Positions 23,969 through 36,050 of a DNA stretch of 64,000 bases are shown one piece after another. The stretch spans positions 62,639,246 to 62,703,245 of the forward strand of contig NC_082689.1 in the NCBI RefSeq assembly GCF_949987515.2. The letters are read 5' to 3'. Under the pieces are notes generated by a model. It saw only the letters and a list, made by a program, of their open reading frames with translations, did not search any database and had not been told where the DNA came from. Position numbers and translations under genes: made by a program. How positions within the stretch are numbered: position 1 is the stretch's first letter; every line of letters starts with the position of its first letter. The stretch comes from Delphinus delphis (Eukaryota > Chordata > Mammalia > Artiodactyla > Delphinidae).

Positions 23969-24170
23969 CTTTCTTTTTTAAAATATTTATTTATTTATGT
24001 ATTTTGGCTGTGCTGGGTCTTAGTTGCAGCACGCAGGATCTGTTAGTTGCGACATGCGGACGCTTCGTTGTGGCATGCATGAGGGATCTAGTTTCCTGAC
24101 CAGGGATTGAACCCAGGCCCCCTGCATTGGGAGCGTGGAGTCTTACCCACTGGACAACCAGGGAAGTCCT
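23969..24170 (-). mobile_element. Compact/intermediate CHR SINE with TSD
   Basis: This is a minus-strand copy whose tail reads TTTATTTATGTATTTTGGCT. The flanks GAAATTTACTTT (23957-23968) and GAAATTCACTTT (24171 on) are the duplication. Confidence 0.9.
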
Positions 24171-24616
24171 GAAATTCACTTTTTAAAATCAAAATATCTT
24201 GGTAAGCGTGAGAGAGAACATTCAGACTTGGCAGCCACTTACACGTTAGTGAGAATAAGCTAATCTTATTTTGATAGGGAGTGATAAGGGCACTGAGCAC
24301 TTTGGAGAAGAGAAAGAGTTCCCACTGAGTAGATAAAAAGCAAAGATTATTAAGCCTCCGGTCACTACAGATGAGCTTCCTCTACTTTAGAGTTCTATAC
24401 AGAGCTCCTCTATTTCCTTGAAGTCTGTGCCCCTTCGGGAAGAAATATCATCTAGTGATCCATGCGTATTTAGTCCCATGTCTCCCTTGCTCCATTATTA
24501 ATCACTCATTATTTTCTTTGCTTAAGTTAGAGCAAGACTGGAAACAATGTGGGGGCAGGGACCCCAGATCTGCTTTTATTAGTGCATGTATAATGCCATA
24601 ATCAATATCTGTCTTT

Positions 24617-25867
24617 ACTATACTATAAAGCTACAGTGATCAAGACAGTATGGTACTGGCACAAAAACAGAAATATAGATCAATGGAACAGGATAGAAAG
24701 CCCAGATATAAACCCACGCACCTATGGTCAACTAATCTATGACAAAGGAGGCAAAGATATACAATGGAGAAATGACAGTCTCTTCAATAAGTGGTGCTGG
24801 GAAAACTGGACAGTTCCATGTAAAAAAATGTAATTAGAACACTCCCTGACACCATACACAAAAATAAACTTAAAATGGATTAAAGACCTAAGTGTAAGGC
24901 CAGACACTCTAAAGCTCTTAGAGGAAAACATAGGCAGAACACTCTATGACATAAATCACAGCAAGATCCTTTTTGACACACCTCCTAGAGAAATGGAAAT
25001 AAAAACAAAAATAAACAAATGGGACCTAATGAAACTTAAAAGCTTTTGCACAGCAAAGGAAACCATAAACAAGACCAAAAGACAACCCTCAGAATGGGAG
25101 AAAATATTTGCAAATGAAGCAACTGACAAAGGATTCATCTCCAAAATTTACAAGCAGCTCATGCAGCTCAATATCAAAAAAACAAACAACCCAATCCAAA
25201 AATGGGGAGGAGACCTAAACAGACATTTCTCCAAAGAAGATATACAGATTGCCAACACACACACGAAAGGGTACTCAACATCACTTATCATTAGAAAAAT
25301 GCAAATTGAAACTACAGTGAGGTATCACCTCACACCAGTCAGAATGGCCATCATCAAAAAATCTACAAGCAATAAATGCTGGAGAGGGTGTGGAGAAAAG
25401 GGAACCCTCTTGCACTATTGGTGGGAATGTAAATTGATACAGCCACTATGGAGAACAGTATGGAGGTTCCTTAAAAAATTAAAATAGAACTACCATATGA
25501 CCCAGCAATCCCACTACTGGGCATATACCCTGAGAAAACCATAATTCAAAAAGAGTCATGTACCACAATGTTCACTGCTGCTCTATTTACAATAGCCAGG
25601 TCATGGAAGCAACCTAAGTGTCCATCGACAGATGAATGGATAAAGAAGATGTGGCACATATATACAATGTCATATTACTCAGCCATAAAAAGAAACGAAA
25701 TTCAGTTATTTGTAGTGAGGTGGATGGACCTAGAGTCTGTCACACAGAGTGAAGTAAATCAGAAAGAGAGAAACAAATACCGTATGCTAACACATATATA
25801 TGGAATTAAAAAAAAAAAAGGTTCTGAAGAACCTAAGGGCAGGACAGGAATAAAGATGCAGGCATAG
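24617..25867 (+). pseudogene. L1 ORF2 C-terminal remnant
   Basis: This is the C-terminal part of the L1 ORF2 protein, after the catalytic reverse-transcriptase core. Blocks seen in order: [20 protein letters not shown] (24636 on), an in-frame stop at 24831-24833, and [20 protein letters not shown] (about 25005). The zinc-knuckle region with [20 protein letters not shown] follows near 25378-25437. A frameshift occurs near 25480, then MFTAALFTIARSWKQPKCPS (25568 on) and HIYTMSYYSAIKRNE. The zinc-knuckle Cys/His residues survive, but the frame is broken at least twice and has no start, so no functional protein is expected. Confidence 0.9.
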
Positions 25868-26170
25868 AGATTGGACTTGAGGACATGGGGCGTGGGAAGT
25901 GTAAGCTGGGACAAAGTGAGAGAGTGGCATGGACATATATACACTACCAAATGTAAAATAGATAGCTAATGGGAAGCAGCCACAGAGCACAGGGAGATCA
26001 GCTTGGTGCTTTGTGTCCACCCAGAGGGGTGGGATAGGGAGGGTGGGAGGGAGATGCAAAAAGGAGGAGATATGGGGGTATATGTATATGTATAGCTGAT
26101 TGACTTTGTTATAAAGCAGAAACTAACACACCACTGTAAAGCAATTATACTCCAATAAAAATGTTAAAAA
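24617..26170 (+). mobile_element. 5'-truncated L1 with TSD
   Basis: This is a 1.55 kb plus-strand L1 holding the ORF2 C-terminal third and the 3' UTR. It ends CCACTGTAAAGCAATTATAC, then CCAATAAAAATG. Duplications AATATCTGTCTTT (24604-24616) and AATATTTGTCTTT (26171-26183) differ by one base. ORF2 is interrupted by stops and frameshifts. It is clearly older than the SINEs but still well preserved. Confidence 0.94.
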
Positions 26171-26194
26171 AATATTTGTCTTTGAAGGAAGGTA

Positions 26195-26410
26195 AATGGG
26201 CATATTTTATAAATCTCTCTATGTATAAATATATATGTACAGAAATCTATATATAATTATAAACTATATATAATTGGACCATATATTTATATATCATTAA
26301 ATATATATTCAATATATTCAATCAATATATTGATTATGTATTTAGATATGAGTATGAATATTATATTTGAATATATATAATTATATATGTACACTTGAAA
26401 GTGATACATA
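26195..26410. repeat. AT-rich low-complexity tract
   Basis: These are TATATA/ATTATA-type units right after the L1 3' end. A 16-base perfect palindrome, AATCAATATATTGATT, is at 26320-26335. Confidence 0.8.
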
Positions 26411-26454
26411 GTTTAAAGTCTATATCCTTAATATTTTCATTCTGATGAGTACCT

Positions 26455-26610
26455 TCTTTCAGAAGGGAACTTGTACCTTTTCTAGTTAAATGTGCTTATT
26501 TTATAAAGAGGAATTTAAGGGCCAAAATGGAGAAGTTATTTCCTCTAGATCTCACAACTCATTAGTGGCAGGGCAGAGACTAAATCTGGGGTCTTTTGTT
26601 CCAAAATGGT
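26455..26610 (-). mobile_element. MIR remnant
   Basis: This is diverged minus-strand MIR: TTATTTTATAAAGAGGAATT, CTCACAACTCATTAGTGGCA, GGGCAGAGACTAAATCTGG. Confidence 0.5.
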
Positions 26611-26754
26611 GCTTACTATGTAATACTCAGCATAGCTGAGTAGTCAAACAGTGAATGCCTGGGATAGCAGCTAGGTTAGTCCAATACATACCTGCAGATT
26701 TTATCTGGGGCCAAGTACTCAAAAAGACACAATTCAATTGCATGAAAATTTATA

Positions 26755-26975
26755 CTTCCTAAAATGAACCTGTCTGGTTAGAGGTCAGAATAGTGGTTAC
26801 CCCTGGGGAAAGTGATTGAAAGGGTCATGAGAGGAGCTTCTGTGATGTTGATAATATGTTGATAATTTCTTGATCTGTTGCTGACTACATGAATTAATTT
26901 GTGAAAAATTCATCTAACTGTATACTTAGATTTTTGTCTGTGTTTTATTCTTTAATTTTAAAAGTTTACTTAGAA
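26755..26975 (+). mobile_element. Old L1M 3' end
   Basis: This is plus-strand L1M 3' UTR: GTCAGAATAGTGGTTACCCC, TTTCTTGATCTGTTGCTG, GTGAAAAATTCATCTAACTG, TATACTTAGATTTTTGTCTG. Confidence 0.7.
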
Positions 26976-28144
26976 GAATATAGATTGGCTAGGCGCCATC
27001 TACATGAAAGACCTTTAGATGCTATATTTTACCCACATTAAAGTAAGAATTGAAACAAGTAGTGTAAGGACAGAGGTGCACATTTTAGAATGATCGTATT
27101 TAATCCTCCACCTTTGTTCTTTTATTGTCTCCTGGAAGTCCAGTTTCTCCAAAGTAACTAAATTTATTTAAGCAATGTAACAGATAAAAATCTACCTCTT
27201 GGGCATCTTTTTACCAAACTGAATTGGAAGATACAAGGGCTTGTAGGTTTATGATTATTACCATGAGCCCAGAGTTCAAAATGCTTGTCACCTGTTTGGC
27301 CATCTTTTTAAGTGCACTTATCTGATCTTCTTTCCACTCCCGGCAGTAAAGGGGATGATAATTCCTCCTCTGGGCCTCGCAAGGACATTGTTCATGGGAG
27401 GAGGTGCGGAGGTGCCAGATGTAGAGCCGTGAGTTGAGCAGAGCTATTTCAGATGTTCAGCATGTTTCTCTGCTTCTGCTCTTCACAGTGTGAAGGCTTG
27501 TGCAAGGCAGGTTCAAGCATATTTTTCTTGAAATGAATGTTAGCACAGAAGGGAGTGGGAATTAATGGGTTTTTATCAAGAAATAGGAGGAGGAGGCGGC
27601 TGAATGCTATTGATGTAGAGCTGACTACGGCCTGCAACCTATTTCTCATTCTTTGATCTTTTGCCATGATTTCCACCTTTAAAAGTTTTAATTAAGGCGT
27701 TGCCATAGAAAATATGGCATCCTTATGGGCCCACCAGAGTAAGTGCAGTTTTGCAGTTTTATAGATTTTTAACATCTAAATTATTTATAGAAAACCTGGG
27801 CCATTTTATATTTAAAAATAACTATAAGCTTTCTAGAAATGTAGTGATAGTTGTCTCAAGGTTCTGTATTCCCATTCATTAGCTACTTTTTTTTTAATAT
27901 GACAACTCACTATACGATGCTCTTTTTTTTTGCATCCAGACTTGCTAAAAAATTCTTTTGAAGTGTAGTGGAAATTCCTTCAATTTCACTTGCCCTTTTC
28001 TGGTTGAAATAAGAAAAAACATTAATTTAAAAAATATATACATCAATTTTATCAATAAACAATGTTCTTACATAGTTTGAAACATTCAAAAATGGCAAGA
28101 ACCTCGTCAACATTTTAATTTGGTTCATATGATCATTCACTGCC
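26976..28144. other. Unassigned sequence
   Basis: There are 1.2 kb with no recognisable repeat or gene. A purine-rich AGGAGGAGGAGGCGG stretch lies near 27585-27600. Confidence 0.5.
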
Positions 28145-28570
28145 TTTGCCTCCCTATATTTTTTCAGCTTCTTTGAGGTATAACTGACAAATAAAATTGT
28201 AAGTTATTGAAACCGTGCAGTGTGATGATTTGATACATGTATACTTTGTGAAAGAATGTATATACTGAGTTAATTAACACATCCATCCGCACACGTTTTT
28301 TGGGGGCGGGGTGTGGGGGGTGGTGAGAACATTTAAGTTTTACTCTCTTAGCAAATTTCAATTATACAACTAAAGTGATCATTGTTATACATTGGACTAT
28401 TAGATTCTCAGACTTTATTCATCTTAAAACTGACAGTTTTACCAAGCTCTCTATTTCACTTTTTTATTCTCTGTTTCTATGAGCTCAACTTTTTTTTTTA
28501 GATTCCACATGTCAATGATACCATGCAGTATTTGTCCTTCTCTGTCTGGCTTATTTCACTTAGTATACTG
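28145..28570 (-). mobile_element. Old L1M fragment
   Basis: This is minus-strand L1M 3' region: TTGAGGTATAACTGACAAAT, GTGATGATTTGATACATGTA, TTAATTAACACATCCATCC, CTCTCTTAGCAAATTTCAA, CTGGCTTATTTCACTTAGTA. Confidence 0.85.
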
Positions 28571-29870
28571 TTTGGCTACCTATTTAAAGTGTGTTGAAAC
28601 TCCTAGGTCTCAGCTCTGTGTGTATCAAAGCCAGACCAAAAACATTTATTTATGAGTATATAAAAACAGACAAAATTTCAAAGAGCAAACATTTTGACTT
28701 AGTGCTATTTAAAGTTCAGATTTTACAAAATCTTTGCCATATAGTTTGCCATATAGTTCAGCAATCCCATTTATGGTCTACCCACTATGTATCAAGCTCC
28801 ACGTCAGGCAGTACACAATACAGTGACATTCAAAGTTGCATTTGGATAGAAGGGGTGTGAGTCTTCCTCAGCTTGAGAATGAAATAATTGTATCAGACAT
28901 AAACTCAAAGAGAAATTGGTCTCTGAGACTTATTTTGTTCTGCATTTTCACTCTTTTGATCTTTCCATCTTTCAGTACATGTTATTTGAAAGCCATGTCT
29001 TTATAAATGCAATGATGCATCTAAAATAAGTTAAACGACAAAGCTTCAAACACAGCTGCTATTTAAAAAATTATATGCAGCTGAGAGGAGAAAACAAAAA
29101 CTAAGAGACAAGTGAAAATTCTATAGTTACTAATGTGAAAGATGGCGTAAATGAAATGGAGACACAAGTATTGACTCAGTACTTATTTTGAGCCCCAAAT
29201 ATTAAATGAGTATTTTTTTCCATTGAATGATATTGGGAAACCTCTTTGAAAAAATGCTGTGCTTAGGAGCACGTCCATTGAAAAGATTCCGGGACTACTA
29301 CTCCCGTCTGCACCCACATTCCAGCCCTATCTCTAGTTCAGAGATCTGAGAGTCAGAGTTAAAGAGATTTTAGAAAATAGTAATTTTTTTTCTTTTTGCT
29401 GTAATTCAACCTGAGGGCTTTTCATTTAAGTTGTCATTCCTGGGGGAAAACAAAAACCTACCTTCAAACCTGATAATGCTTCCTTGGCTGGCTGCAGATA
29501 AGAGCGCTTTTGCTGTAAAGGAATGAGTTGACTTTGATTAGCTTAAAATTACTCCAGTGAATTTATTGTCAAAGGAGATATAATATCTTTGCATAAATTT
29601 CATATAATATCTATATTTTCAGTAGTGTATAGCATTTTTACATGTTTACCCTTGTTGTCAAGGAATAAAAACTGATTTAAGATCACAAAAGGTTATTTTC
29701 ATGATATATGTATAAGTGAGATTCTGATTAATTAATGAACTAACTGGTTTTTTTTTCCCACCATGGACTTGTGGGCATTACTCCTTTCTCTTCTTATGTT
29801 GTCTGGAAAGTCATTTACTTGTACTAAATTAACTAACGTCTACAGGAAATCAGAAGATAAGAATATTGAA
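28571..29870. other. Unassigned sequence
   Basis: There are 1.3 kb of AT-rich DNA without recognisable gene or repeat. Confidence 0.5.
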
Positions 29871-29884
29871 CGACTCTCTCTTTT

Positions 29885-30086
29885 TTTTTTTTTGCGGTAC
29901 GCGGGCCTCTCACTGTTGTGGCCTCTCCCGTTGCGGAGCACAGGCTCCGGACGCGCAGGCTCAGCGGCCATGGCTCACGGGCCCAGCCGCTCTGCGGCAC
30001 GTGGGATCTTCCCGGACCGGGGCACGAATCCGTGTCCCCTGCATTGGCAGGTGGACTCTCAACCACTGCGCCACCAGAGAAGCCCA
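29885..30086 (-). mobile_element. Short CHR SINE with TSD
   Basis: This is a minus-strand copy with flanks CGACTCTCTCTTTT (29871-29884) and CGAGTCTCTCTTTT (30087-30100), which differ at one base. The 202-codon minus-strand frame at 29833-30441 simply runs through this and the next SINE. Confidence 0.93.
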
Positions 30087-30179
30087 CGAGTCTCTCTTTT
30101 CTCCCCAAACTGTGGCTCATGTAGTTTAACCCGCTCAATGTTGTCCCATGTAGTGTTCTTTCAAAAACAGCTACATTTA

Positions 30180-30323
30180 TGGGGAGTTCCCTGGTGGTCC
30201 AGTGGTTAGGACTTTGCACTTTCACTGTTGGGGCCCGGGTTTGATCCCTGGTCAGGGAACTAGGATAAGATCCCACAAACTGCATAGTGTGGCCAAAAAA
30301 CAAACAAACAAACAAACACCCAG
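30180..30323 (+). mobile_element. Compact CHR SINE with (CAAA)n tail
   Basis: This is a plus-strand copy from GGGGAGTTCCCTGGTGGTCC to GTGTGGCCAAAAAACAAACA. The flanks carry TACATTTA at 30172-30179 and 30324-30331. Confidence 0.9.
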
Positions 30324-30534
30324 GTACATTTAAACTTCCAGTTATAAGTATGTAGTAAGTACTCAGGATGTAACGTACAACATGATAAATACAATTAACA
30401 CTGCTGTTATATATGAAAGTTGTCAAGAAAGTTCTCATCACAAGGAAAAATATTTTTTTCTATTTCTTTAATTTTATATCTATATGAAATGATGGGTGTT
30501 TACTAAACGTACTGTTTATTCATTTAATCATTTC

Positions 30535-30630
30535 ATGATGTATGTAAGTCAAATCATTATGCTGTACACCTGAAACGTATACAGTGCTGTATGTCAATTA
30601 TATCTCAATAAAACTGGAAGAAAAAAAGTA
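30535..30630 (+). mobile_element. Old L1 3' end
   Basis: This is the plus-strand terminal segment TTATGCTGTACACCTGAAAC, CAGTGCTGTATGTCAATTAT, then CTCAATAAAACTGGAAGAA, a known L1MA-type 3' end. Confidence 0.8.
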
Positions 30631-30959
30631 CATTTATTGACAACATTTGAAAATTGGGTTATTTCTAATGAAAATCCAGATTTCTGGCTTCTGTTACAAA
30701 ATTAGGGACCGAGAATACCAGGACTAACTTTTTGCAGGACAATAATTGGCTTAAGTTGAGCAGTAACCAAGTTATACACTGTAGAACAATGTGGGTTTTT
30801 TCTTAAATATGACCCATATTAACTCATTTGTGTTACCAGATGAGGTCCTGTAGTCCTTTGAATTTGAGACTCCTGTTTGAGGCAGGAATTGTGTTGGGTT
30901 ACATAAGACTTGGAAGGGGGCAAAAGATTTTTGGTGCTAGAATGACCCTAGAGCTTCAT

Positions 30960-31150
30960 AATCAAGAGTCTAGACTTTGGTTCAGACGGATATGAGCTCA
31001 AAACCCTGCTCAGTCATGTTCTTGGTCTTGGAACTTGGGGCAAATTGCTTAAATATTCTTAAGCTGCTGCTTCTTATGTAAATAGAGCTAATTATATCTC
31101 CCTCATAGAGTTGTTGTGAGGAGAATTAGAGAGTGATTGTTCCTAGTACA
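30960..31150 (+). mobile_element. MIR remnant
   Basis: This is plus-strand MIR: AGTCTAGACTTTGGTTCAGA, AACTTGGGGCAAATTGCTTA, CTCATAGAGTTGTTGTGAGG, GAGAATTAGAGAG. Confidence 0.7.
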
Positions 31151-31739
31151 AAAAGTTTTGCTAATCAAGAAATCCCCTGGCTACTTTCACGAAATTGTTT
31201 ATAGAACATTTACTAAAATTCTGAGAAGGCATATTTGCATATTTTAAATACTCATCTAAATATTATCTATAATACTGGAGTACCCCTCATGGTCTCCAAA
31301 TCAGAGCTGTAAACCATTTCTCCTTTAATATAATTCTTCTCAGAAAGTCACAGTTGTGGCTTTCAGGCTGAATAAAGCTTCCTATATTGTTTGGCTAGAT
31401 TTCTGCATTCACAGTAGGCATGCTTAAAAGTCACTGTAATTTCAGAGGTCATTCCTAGAGAGGATATTAAGCAAAATATTAAAAAAAAAAACAACCAAAA
31501 CCCATAGGAAAGGATTAAGATTTGTGTGTGGGGGGAGGTGGTGCAGAAAAGGGTTAAATCAATTTCCTTGGACTGGAAAAATAGACTTGACTTAGAAAAC
31601 CCTTTCATAGGTGCATATTTTACAAATGAAACCTAGCAAGGCCAACAAGAATCTTATAATTGACTGGAAATTTAACCTCCTTCAGACCCTTCCTTTAATT
31701 ATCCTGTCTGTACAAGTCTGTAGTTATTAATACTGTCTA
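31151..31739. other. Unassigned sequence
   Basis: Nothing was recognised in about 590 bases. Confidence 0.5.
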
Positions 31740-31870
31740 AGCAATAGCATCCCCAAGGTCAGGGTTCTCCATCTGGCTACACATTAGAATCACTTGGGAA
31801 ATTTAAAAAATTAGCAATGCCCAGGCCCTACTCGCAGAGAGGCTGAGTTAATTGGTTTGGGTACAGCCTG
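31740..31870 (+). mobile_element. MER5-type hAT remnant
   Basis: CACATTAGAATCACTTGGGA, AATGCCCAGGCCCTACTC and GCAGAGAGGCTGAGTTAATT match the plus strand of the short non-autonomous MER5 element. Both terminal repeats are eroded. Confidence 0.7.
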
Positions 31871-32069
31871 GATAGCACTATGAGCTTCTGCTACATGGCT
31901 TTATGCTAGCACTGGGAATTGGTGTTGGAGGGAATGGTAAGTATCAAAAACGTAGAGCCTGGCCATAGGTCTGTCTCTATTATACCAATCTCCTATTCCT
32001 GACATTCATAGAACTACCCTTGCTGGCTGCAACGAACTGAGCCTTCACTTATTTAAGAACAAAGGAGAG

Positions 32070-32412
32070 GGACTTGGTTAAGAATCCGCCTGCCAATGCA
32101 GGGGACATGGGTTCGATCCCTGGTCTGGGAGGATCTCACATGCCACGGAGCAACTAAGCCCGTGCGCCACAACTACTGAGCCTGTGCTCTAGAGCCCACA
32201 AGCCACAACTACGGAGCCTGAGTGCCACAAGTACTGAAGCCTGCGCGTCTAGAGCCGGTGCTGCACAACAAAGAGAAGACACCTCGATGAGAAGCCCGCG
32301 CACCACAATGAACAGTAGCCCCCGCTTGCTGCAACTAGAGAGAGCCCACGTGTAGCAATGAATACCCAATGCAGCCAAAAAATAAAAATAAATTAAAAAA
32401 AAACAAAACGGA
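32070..32412 (+). mobile_element. Long CHR SINE, head partly deleted
   Basis: This is a plus-strand copy. The usual TTCCCTGGTGGCGCAGTGG head is shortened to GGACTTGGTTAAGAATCC. The body and the CAGCCAAAAAATAAAAATAA tail are complete. The flanks AACAAAGGAGAG (32058-32069) and AACAAAGGGGAGAG (about 32414) are the likely duplication. Confidence 0.9.
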
Positions 32413-32504
32413 AAACAAAGGGGAGAGAGGGATGACATTGGAGGAAGTGGTTAGTCAACACTCCAGCAAGGGAAGGAAAGTCCATGCTAAACATGTCTAA
32501 GGGT

Positions 32505-32635
32505 ATCTATAATAGTATAAGAAACATTTGAAGTGCACTTTGTACTTTACACAGTATATCTCATTTGATCATATCAACAACCTCTGAAGGTGATGTTATT
32601 AATATTCCCACTTTATGGGAAAATGGAGGGATCTA
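32505..32635 (-). mobile_element. MIR remnant
   Basis: This is minus-strand MIR: TTGTACTTTACACAGTATAT, CTCATTTGATCATATCAACA, TTCCCACTTTATGGGAAAAT. Confidence 0.5.
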
Positions 32636-33619
32636 TAACAGGTTTGAATTTTTCCATAACAACTTGACACATTGTTTTAATTTTTGAAATAAAATTGAAC
32701 CTATTTCTGAATTCTTGTTTGCCAAGGTCAATAAACAATTCAATATAAATCACTCACCTGCCATTGGCTTGCAAGAACTCTGGTCTTAAGGACAGGATGG
32801 GAGGGCTGTGTCTTTGAACTATGGTGGTCACTGTTATTAATCCACTCCTCCAGCTACATGATGTCCTGTCACACCCATATCATTCACTGTTCCACTCCAG
32901 GTAGACTACAGAGAAATTCTTCCCCGAGGTCCTTTCTAATTTCTGCAAGCTTGGCCATGGAGAGTCCCATTGGTGTTCCCAAGGCTGTTGTCCTCCATAG
33001 GCATCTCTGTGCCATTCAACATTCAGGTTCACTGTGGGAAAGCTATTGGAGGCTTCCCTTCCTTATAGAACCCCATCTCTCTCCTCTCCCAGTCTTTCAG
33101 GGATCCAGCAATACTTGGGGGTCCAGGCAAGCTGTCTCCTTTCCTCGCATGGGCTGAGCCTTCCCAAAAGAAAGCTTAGGAAACACATAAAACACTATTA
33201 TCTTCCCTGAGGCAAAAGAACCCAAAACTTAGACATAAGGACCTGGCTGGATTTCTTGAATGGGAAAAGGGAAAGGAACATTCTTTTTCTTTTTTGTTGA
33301 TGAATTCACAGCAGCCTCAAAGACACAAATTAATTATTTATAGTCCATTTTGGTACAGTGCTAGAAAGCTTTCAAAGCAAGTGAGACTGCTTTCTGGGAG
33401 CTTCTCTTTTCATCAGAATTAATCCATTGACTTAAATGGGTCTTGACACTTCATAGATCCAAAAAAATAAAAAGTGATACCTTCACTGAAGAGGTTTGAA
33501 ATTAGACACCGTATCAGGTCTTTGATAGGTAAAGACAAAACTTCAATCTTTAATGAAGGTCCTTTGAAACAGCTGACTTTTCACAGACAATTCTTCAACA
33601 GCACCCCTCCACCCCATCT
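32636..33619. other. Unassigned sequence
   Basis: There is about 1 kb without recognised gene or repeat. The frame at 32858-33157 (99 codons) matches no family. Confidence 0.5.
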
Positions 33620-33637
33620 TTTAAGCATTGTTTTAAT

Positions 33638-33853
33638 TTTAATTTTTTTTTTTTTTTTTTTGCGGTACGCGGGCCTCTCACTGCTGTGGCCTCTCCCGTT
33701 GCGGAGCACAGGCTCCGGATGCGCAGGCCCAGCGGCCATGGCCCACGGGCCCAGCAGCTCCACGGCATGTGGGATCCTCCCGGACCGGGGCACGAACCCA
33801 CGTGCCCTGCATTAGCAGGCGGACTCTCAACCACTGCGCCACCAGGGAAGCCC
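33638..33853 (-). mobile_element. Short CHR SINE with TSD
   Basis: This is a minus-strand copy with a T17 tail region. The flanks TTAAGCATTGTTTTAAT and TTAAGTGTTGTTTTTAT are a diverged duplication. Confidence 0.93.
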
Positions 33854-33869
33854 TTAAGTGTTGTTTTTA

Positions 33870-34384
33870 TGAGACTTTTTGAGTACTAAAGATTAGTGCT
33901 TTTCCCATTGATTCTTATTCTAATAGTCACATACCTAGTTCTTAAGCCAGAAGAATATCTTTAGTCAAGAAGTGCTTATAGATTTGGGGGGACCCTTGGA
34001 CGATCTAAGGGCTTCTATGGCCTTACTCTCAGCTGTGGAGACCTCAGCTGTAAATATCAACATGATACAATTCAGTTGGTCTCTAGCTCTATTATCCAGT
34101 AATATAGATACTTCTAACAGTAGAGTTCTAGCCTGTTTATCTTTCTTGCAAATTAAAAAGACTGGCCTGTCTGAAGCTGAAGTTATTAGATCTCATAAAG
34201 AACCACAGTGGGGTCTGATGAATCATGGTAAGAAATCAGGGTGCACACCAATGGAGGTTTATACTACATGGTGAAAAATGGAGGGTCATTAGTAGAATGG
34301 ACTCTTAGAAAGACTGAGGATTCTGTGACAGGAAGAGAAGAGCAGTAGGTATCTTGATTTTCTAGAGGACTTGTACGTTGGAGC
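33870..34384. other. Unassigned sequence
   Basis: No repeat or gene was recognised. The 100-codon frame at 33972-34274 has no known match. Confidence 0.5.
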
Positions 34385-34590
34385 TGTCAATAATAATAAC
34401 TGATACTTACTGAACATTAATCCTCACAAAAACTGTATGGGGTAAGCACTCTAATTAGTCCCACTTTGCAGATGAAGAGACTGAGTCACAGGGAAGTTAC
34501 AAGCTGAGGTTGTGTTGCCAAGGTTACGTAGCTGCATAGAGGAAGTAGAGTTGGGATTTGAGCTCAGGCTCTTAATTATGACGTTGCCTG
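34385..34590 (-). mobile_element. MIR remnant
   Basis: This is minus-strand MIR: CCCACTTTGCAGATGAAGAG, ACTGAGTCACAGGGAAGTTA, TTGGGATTTGAGCTCAGGCT. Confidence 0.85.
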
Positions 34591-35419
34591 TGTTAGGCTC
34601 ATCTTCTTTATTATTGGGAGGATCTGGGGGGAACTTGCTGAAAATACCGTCTTCCTGTAATACCAGCAATGCTCCCCCGGGAACTACTGCCAACCCTGAT
34701 GTTGGCAGTGTTGCCCAGCCAAGTTTGCCCATGAAACTCCTTATGCATTGAATGTGTACAAAGGCAGCAACAAGAGCTAAACATTTCCTTTTCTAACCTC
34801 CCCCAGGGTTTATCAAGTAAAACAGTTACCTTAATCATCTCAAGGTCCAAGAGTTGGAACTTTGCTTTTTCCTAAGAGATGACTTTCTGGGAAGGTTTCT
34901 AACTAAGAAAACACCTTGGCAAAAGAGTAAAAAATTGACTATTTAGTGACTCTTAATCCAGGAGGCTCAGGACCTTTGGATTACTGACACAGTTCATCTG
35001 CTTTGGCAGTCATCTAGGATTTCTGGGAACTGGCACTCTTTTATTAACTGCCTGTTAAGCCACCAGACATGCAAATGTAGACCTGACATATTAAAATACA
35101 GTCATAAAATGCTGGGGTATTTTTTGGGTAGAGTGGCACATCTGAAGACTAAAGTTATACAAGCTTCTGTCCATTTCATTCAAATCACTGACAGTGTGGC
35201 TATGACCAATCCAAGTGTCTTCTATTTATCAGACTATACAATTTTTTTAACACACTTTGATCAATAGTTCTTGCAATGCACTGAATTCCAGATGAGAGTG
35301 TTGAGTAAGAATTAATATATTACTATATTTAAAATTTGATGTTTGTGATTATTAATGATTTTTAGCATGTAGTTAAGAGGGAGCAACCACTAAGTTATTC
35401 ACTTTTTTTGTTCCCAATA
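34591..35419. other. Unassigned sequence
   Basis: There are 830 bases without recognised gene or repeat. Confidence 0.5.
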
Positions 35420-35479
35420 ATTCCTTTTGATTGTAGCATTGGAGTGTCTTCTCCCCAAAGCCTTTTTTGGCTTATACTT

Positions 35480-35728
35480 TTCCTTCCCCTCTCTCTGTGC
35501 AAACTTGTCCCTTTGTTCAGAATCTTCTGAATTGTCACATATTGAAACCCTTGTTGTCCTTTGATGACCAGTTTGAATGCTGCTTCTTCCATGATGCCTT
35601 CTTTGATTGCCCTGCTCTCCTCTGCAGTCTCCCAGGATTCAGCACTGGGTGGGTGTCACTCACACTATGTTTACCTCATCCTATCTGGATTTGCTGTTAT
35701 TTCCATATGCATTTCACTTCACCTGCTA
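35480..35728 (+). mobile_element. Probable L2 3' fragment
   Basis: TTTGAATGCTGCTTCTTCCA, TGATGCCTTCTTTGATTGCC and CTCACACTATGTTTACCTCA follow the order of plus-strand L2 3' sequence. It is diverged. Confidence 0.5.
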
Positions 35729-36050
35729 GATCAAGAGCTGGCAAACTTTTTCTATAAATGGCCACATAGTAAATATTTTAAGCTGTGTGGACTATATGCT
35801 CTCTGTTGTAACTATTCAAATCTGCTGTTGTGTGAGATCATCCTTAGTCACTGTGTAAGTGAATTAGTATAACTGGGTTCTAATAAAACAATTTTTGGAC
35901 ACAAACTTGAATTTCACATAATTTTCATGTAATGAAATACTATTCTTCTTTTGAATTTTTTCAACCATATAAAATTGTAAAAACTATCCTTAGCTTGTAG
36001 GCTATACAAAAATAGGTATCTGGTGGATTTGGCTTTGCAGTTTGAACTCT
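35729..36050. mobile_element. hAT-Charlie (MER20-like) remnant
   Basis: GAGCTGGCAAACTTTTTCTA, TAAATGGCCACATAGTAAAT, ATTTTAAGCTGTGTGGACTA and a terminal GGATTTGGCTTTGCAGTTTG follow the pattern of a common mammalian non-autonomous hAT element. About 100 extra AT-rich bases lie before the right end. Confidence 0.65.

Noticed and set aside
29833..30441. 202-codon open frame on the minus strand
   Set aside because: It runs through a short SINE and a compact SINE in one frame; every recognisable residue block (for example [19 protein letters not shown]) recurs in the other SINE copies.
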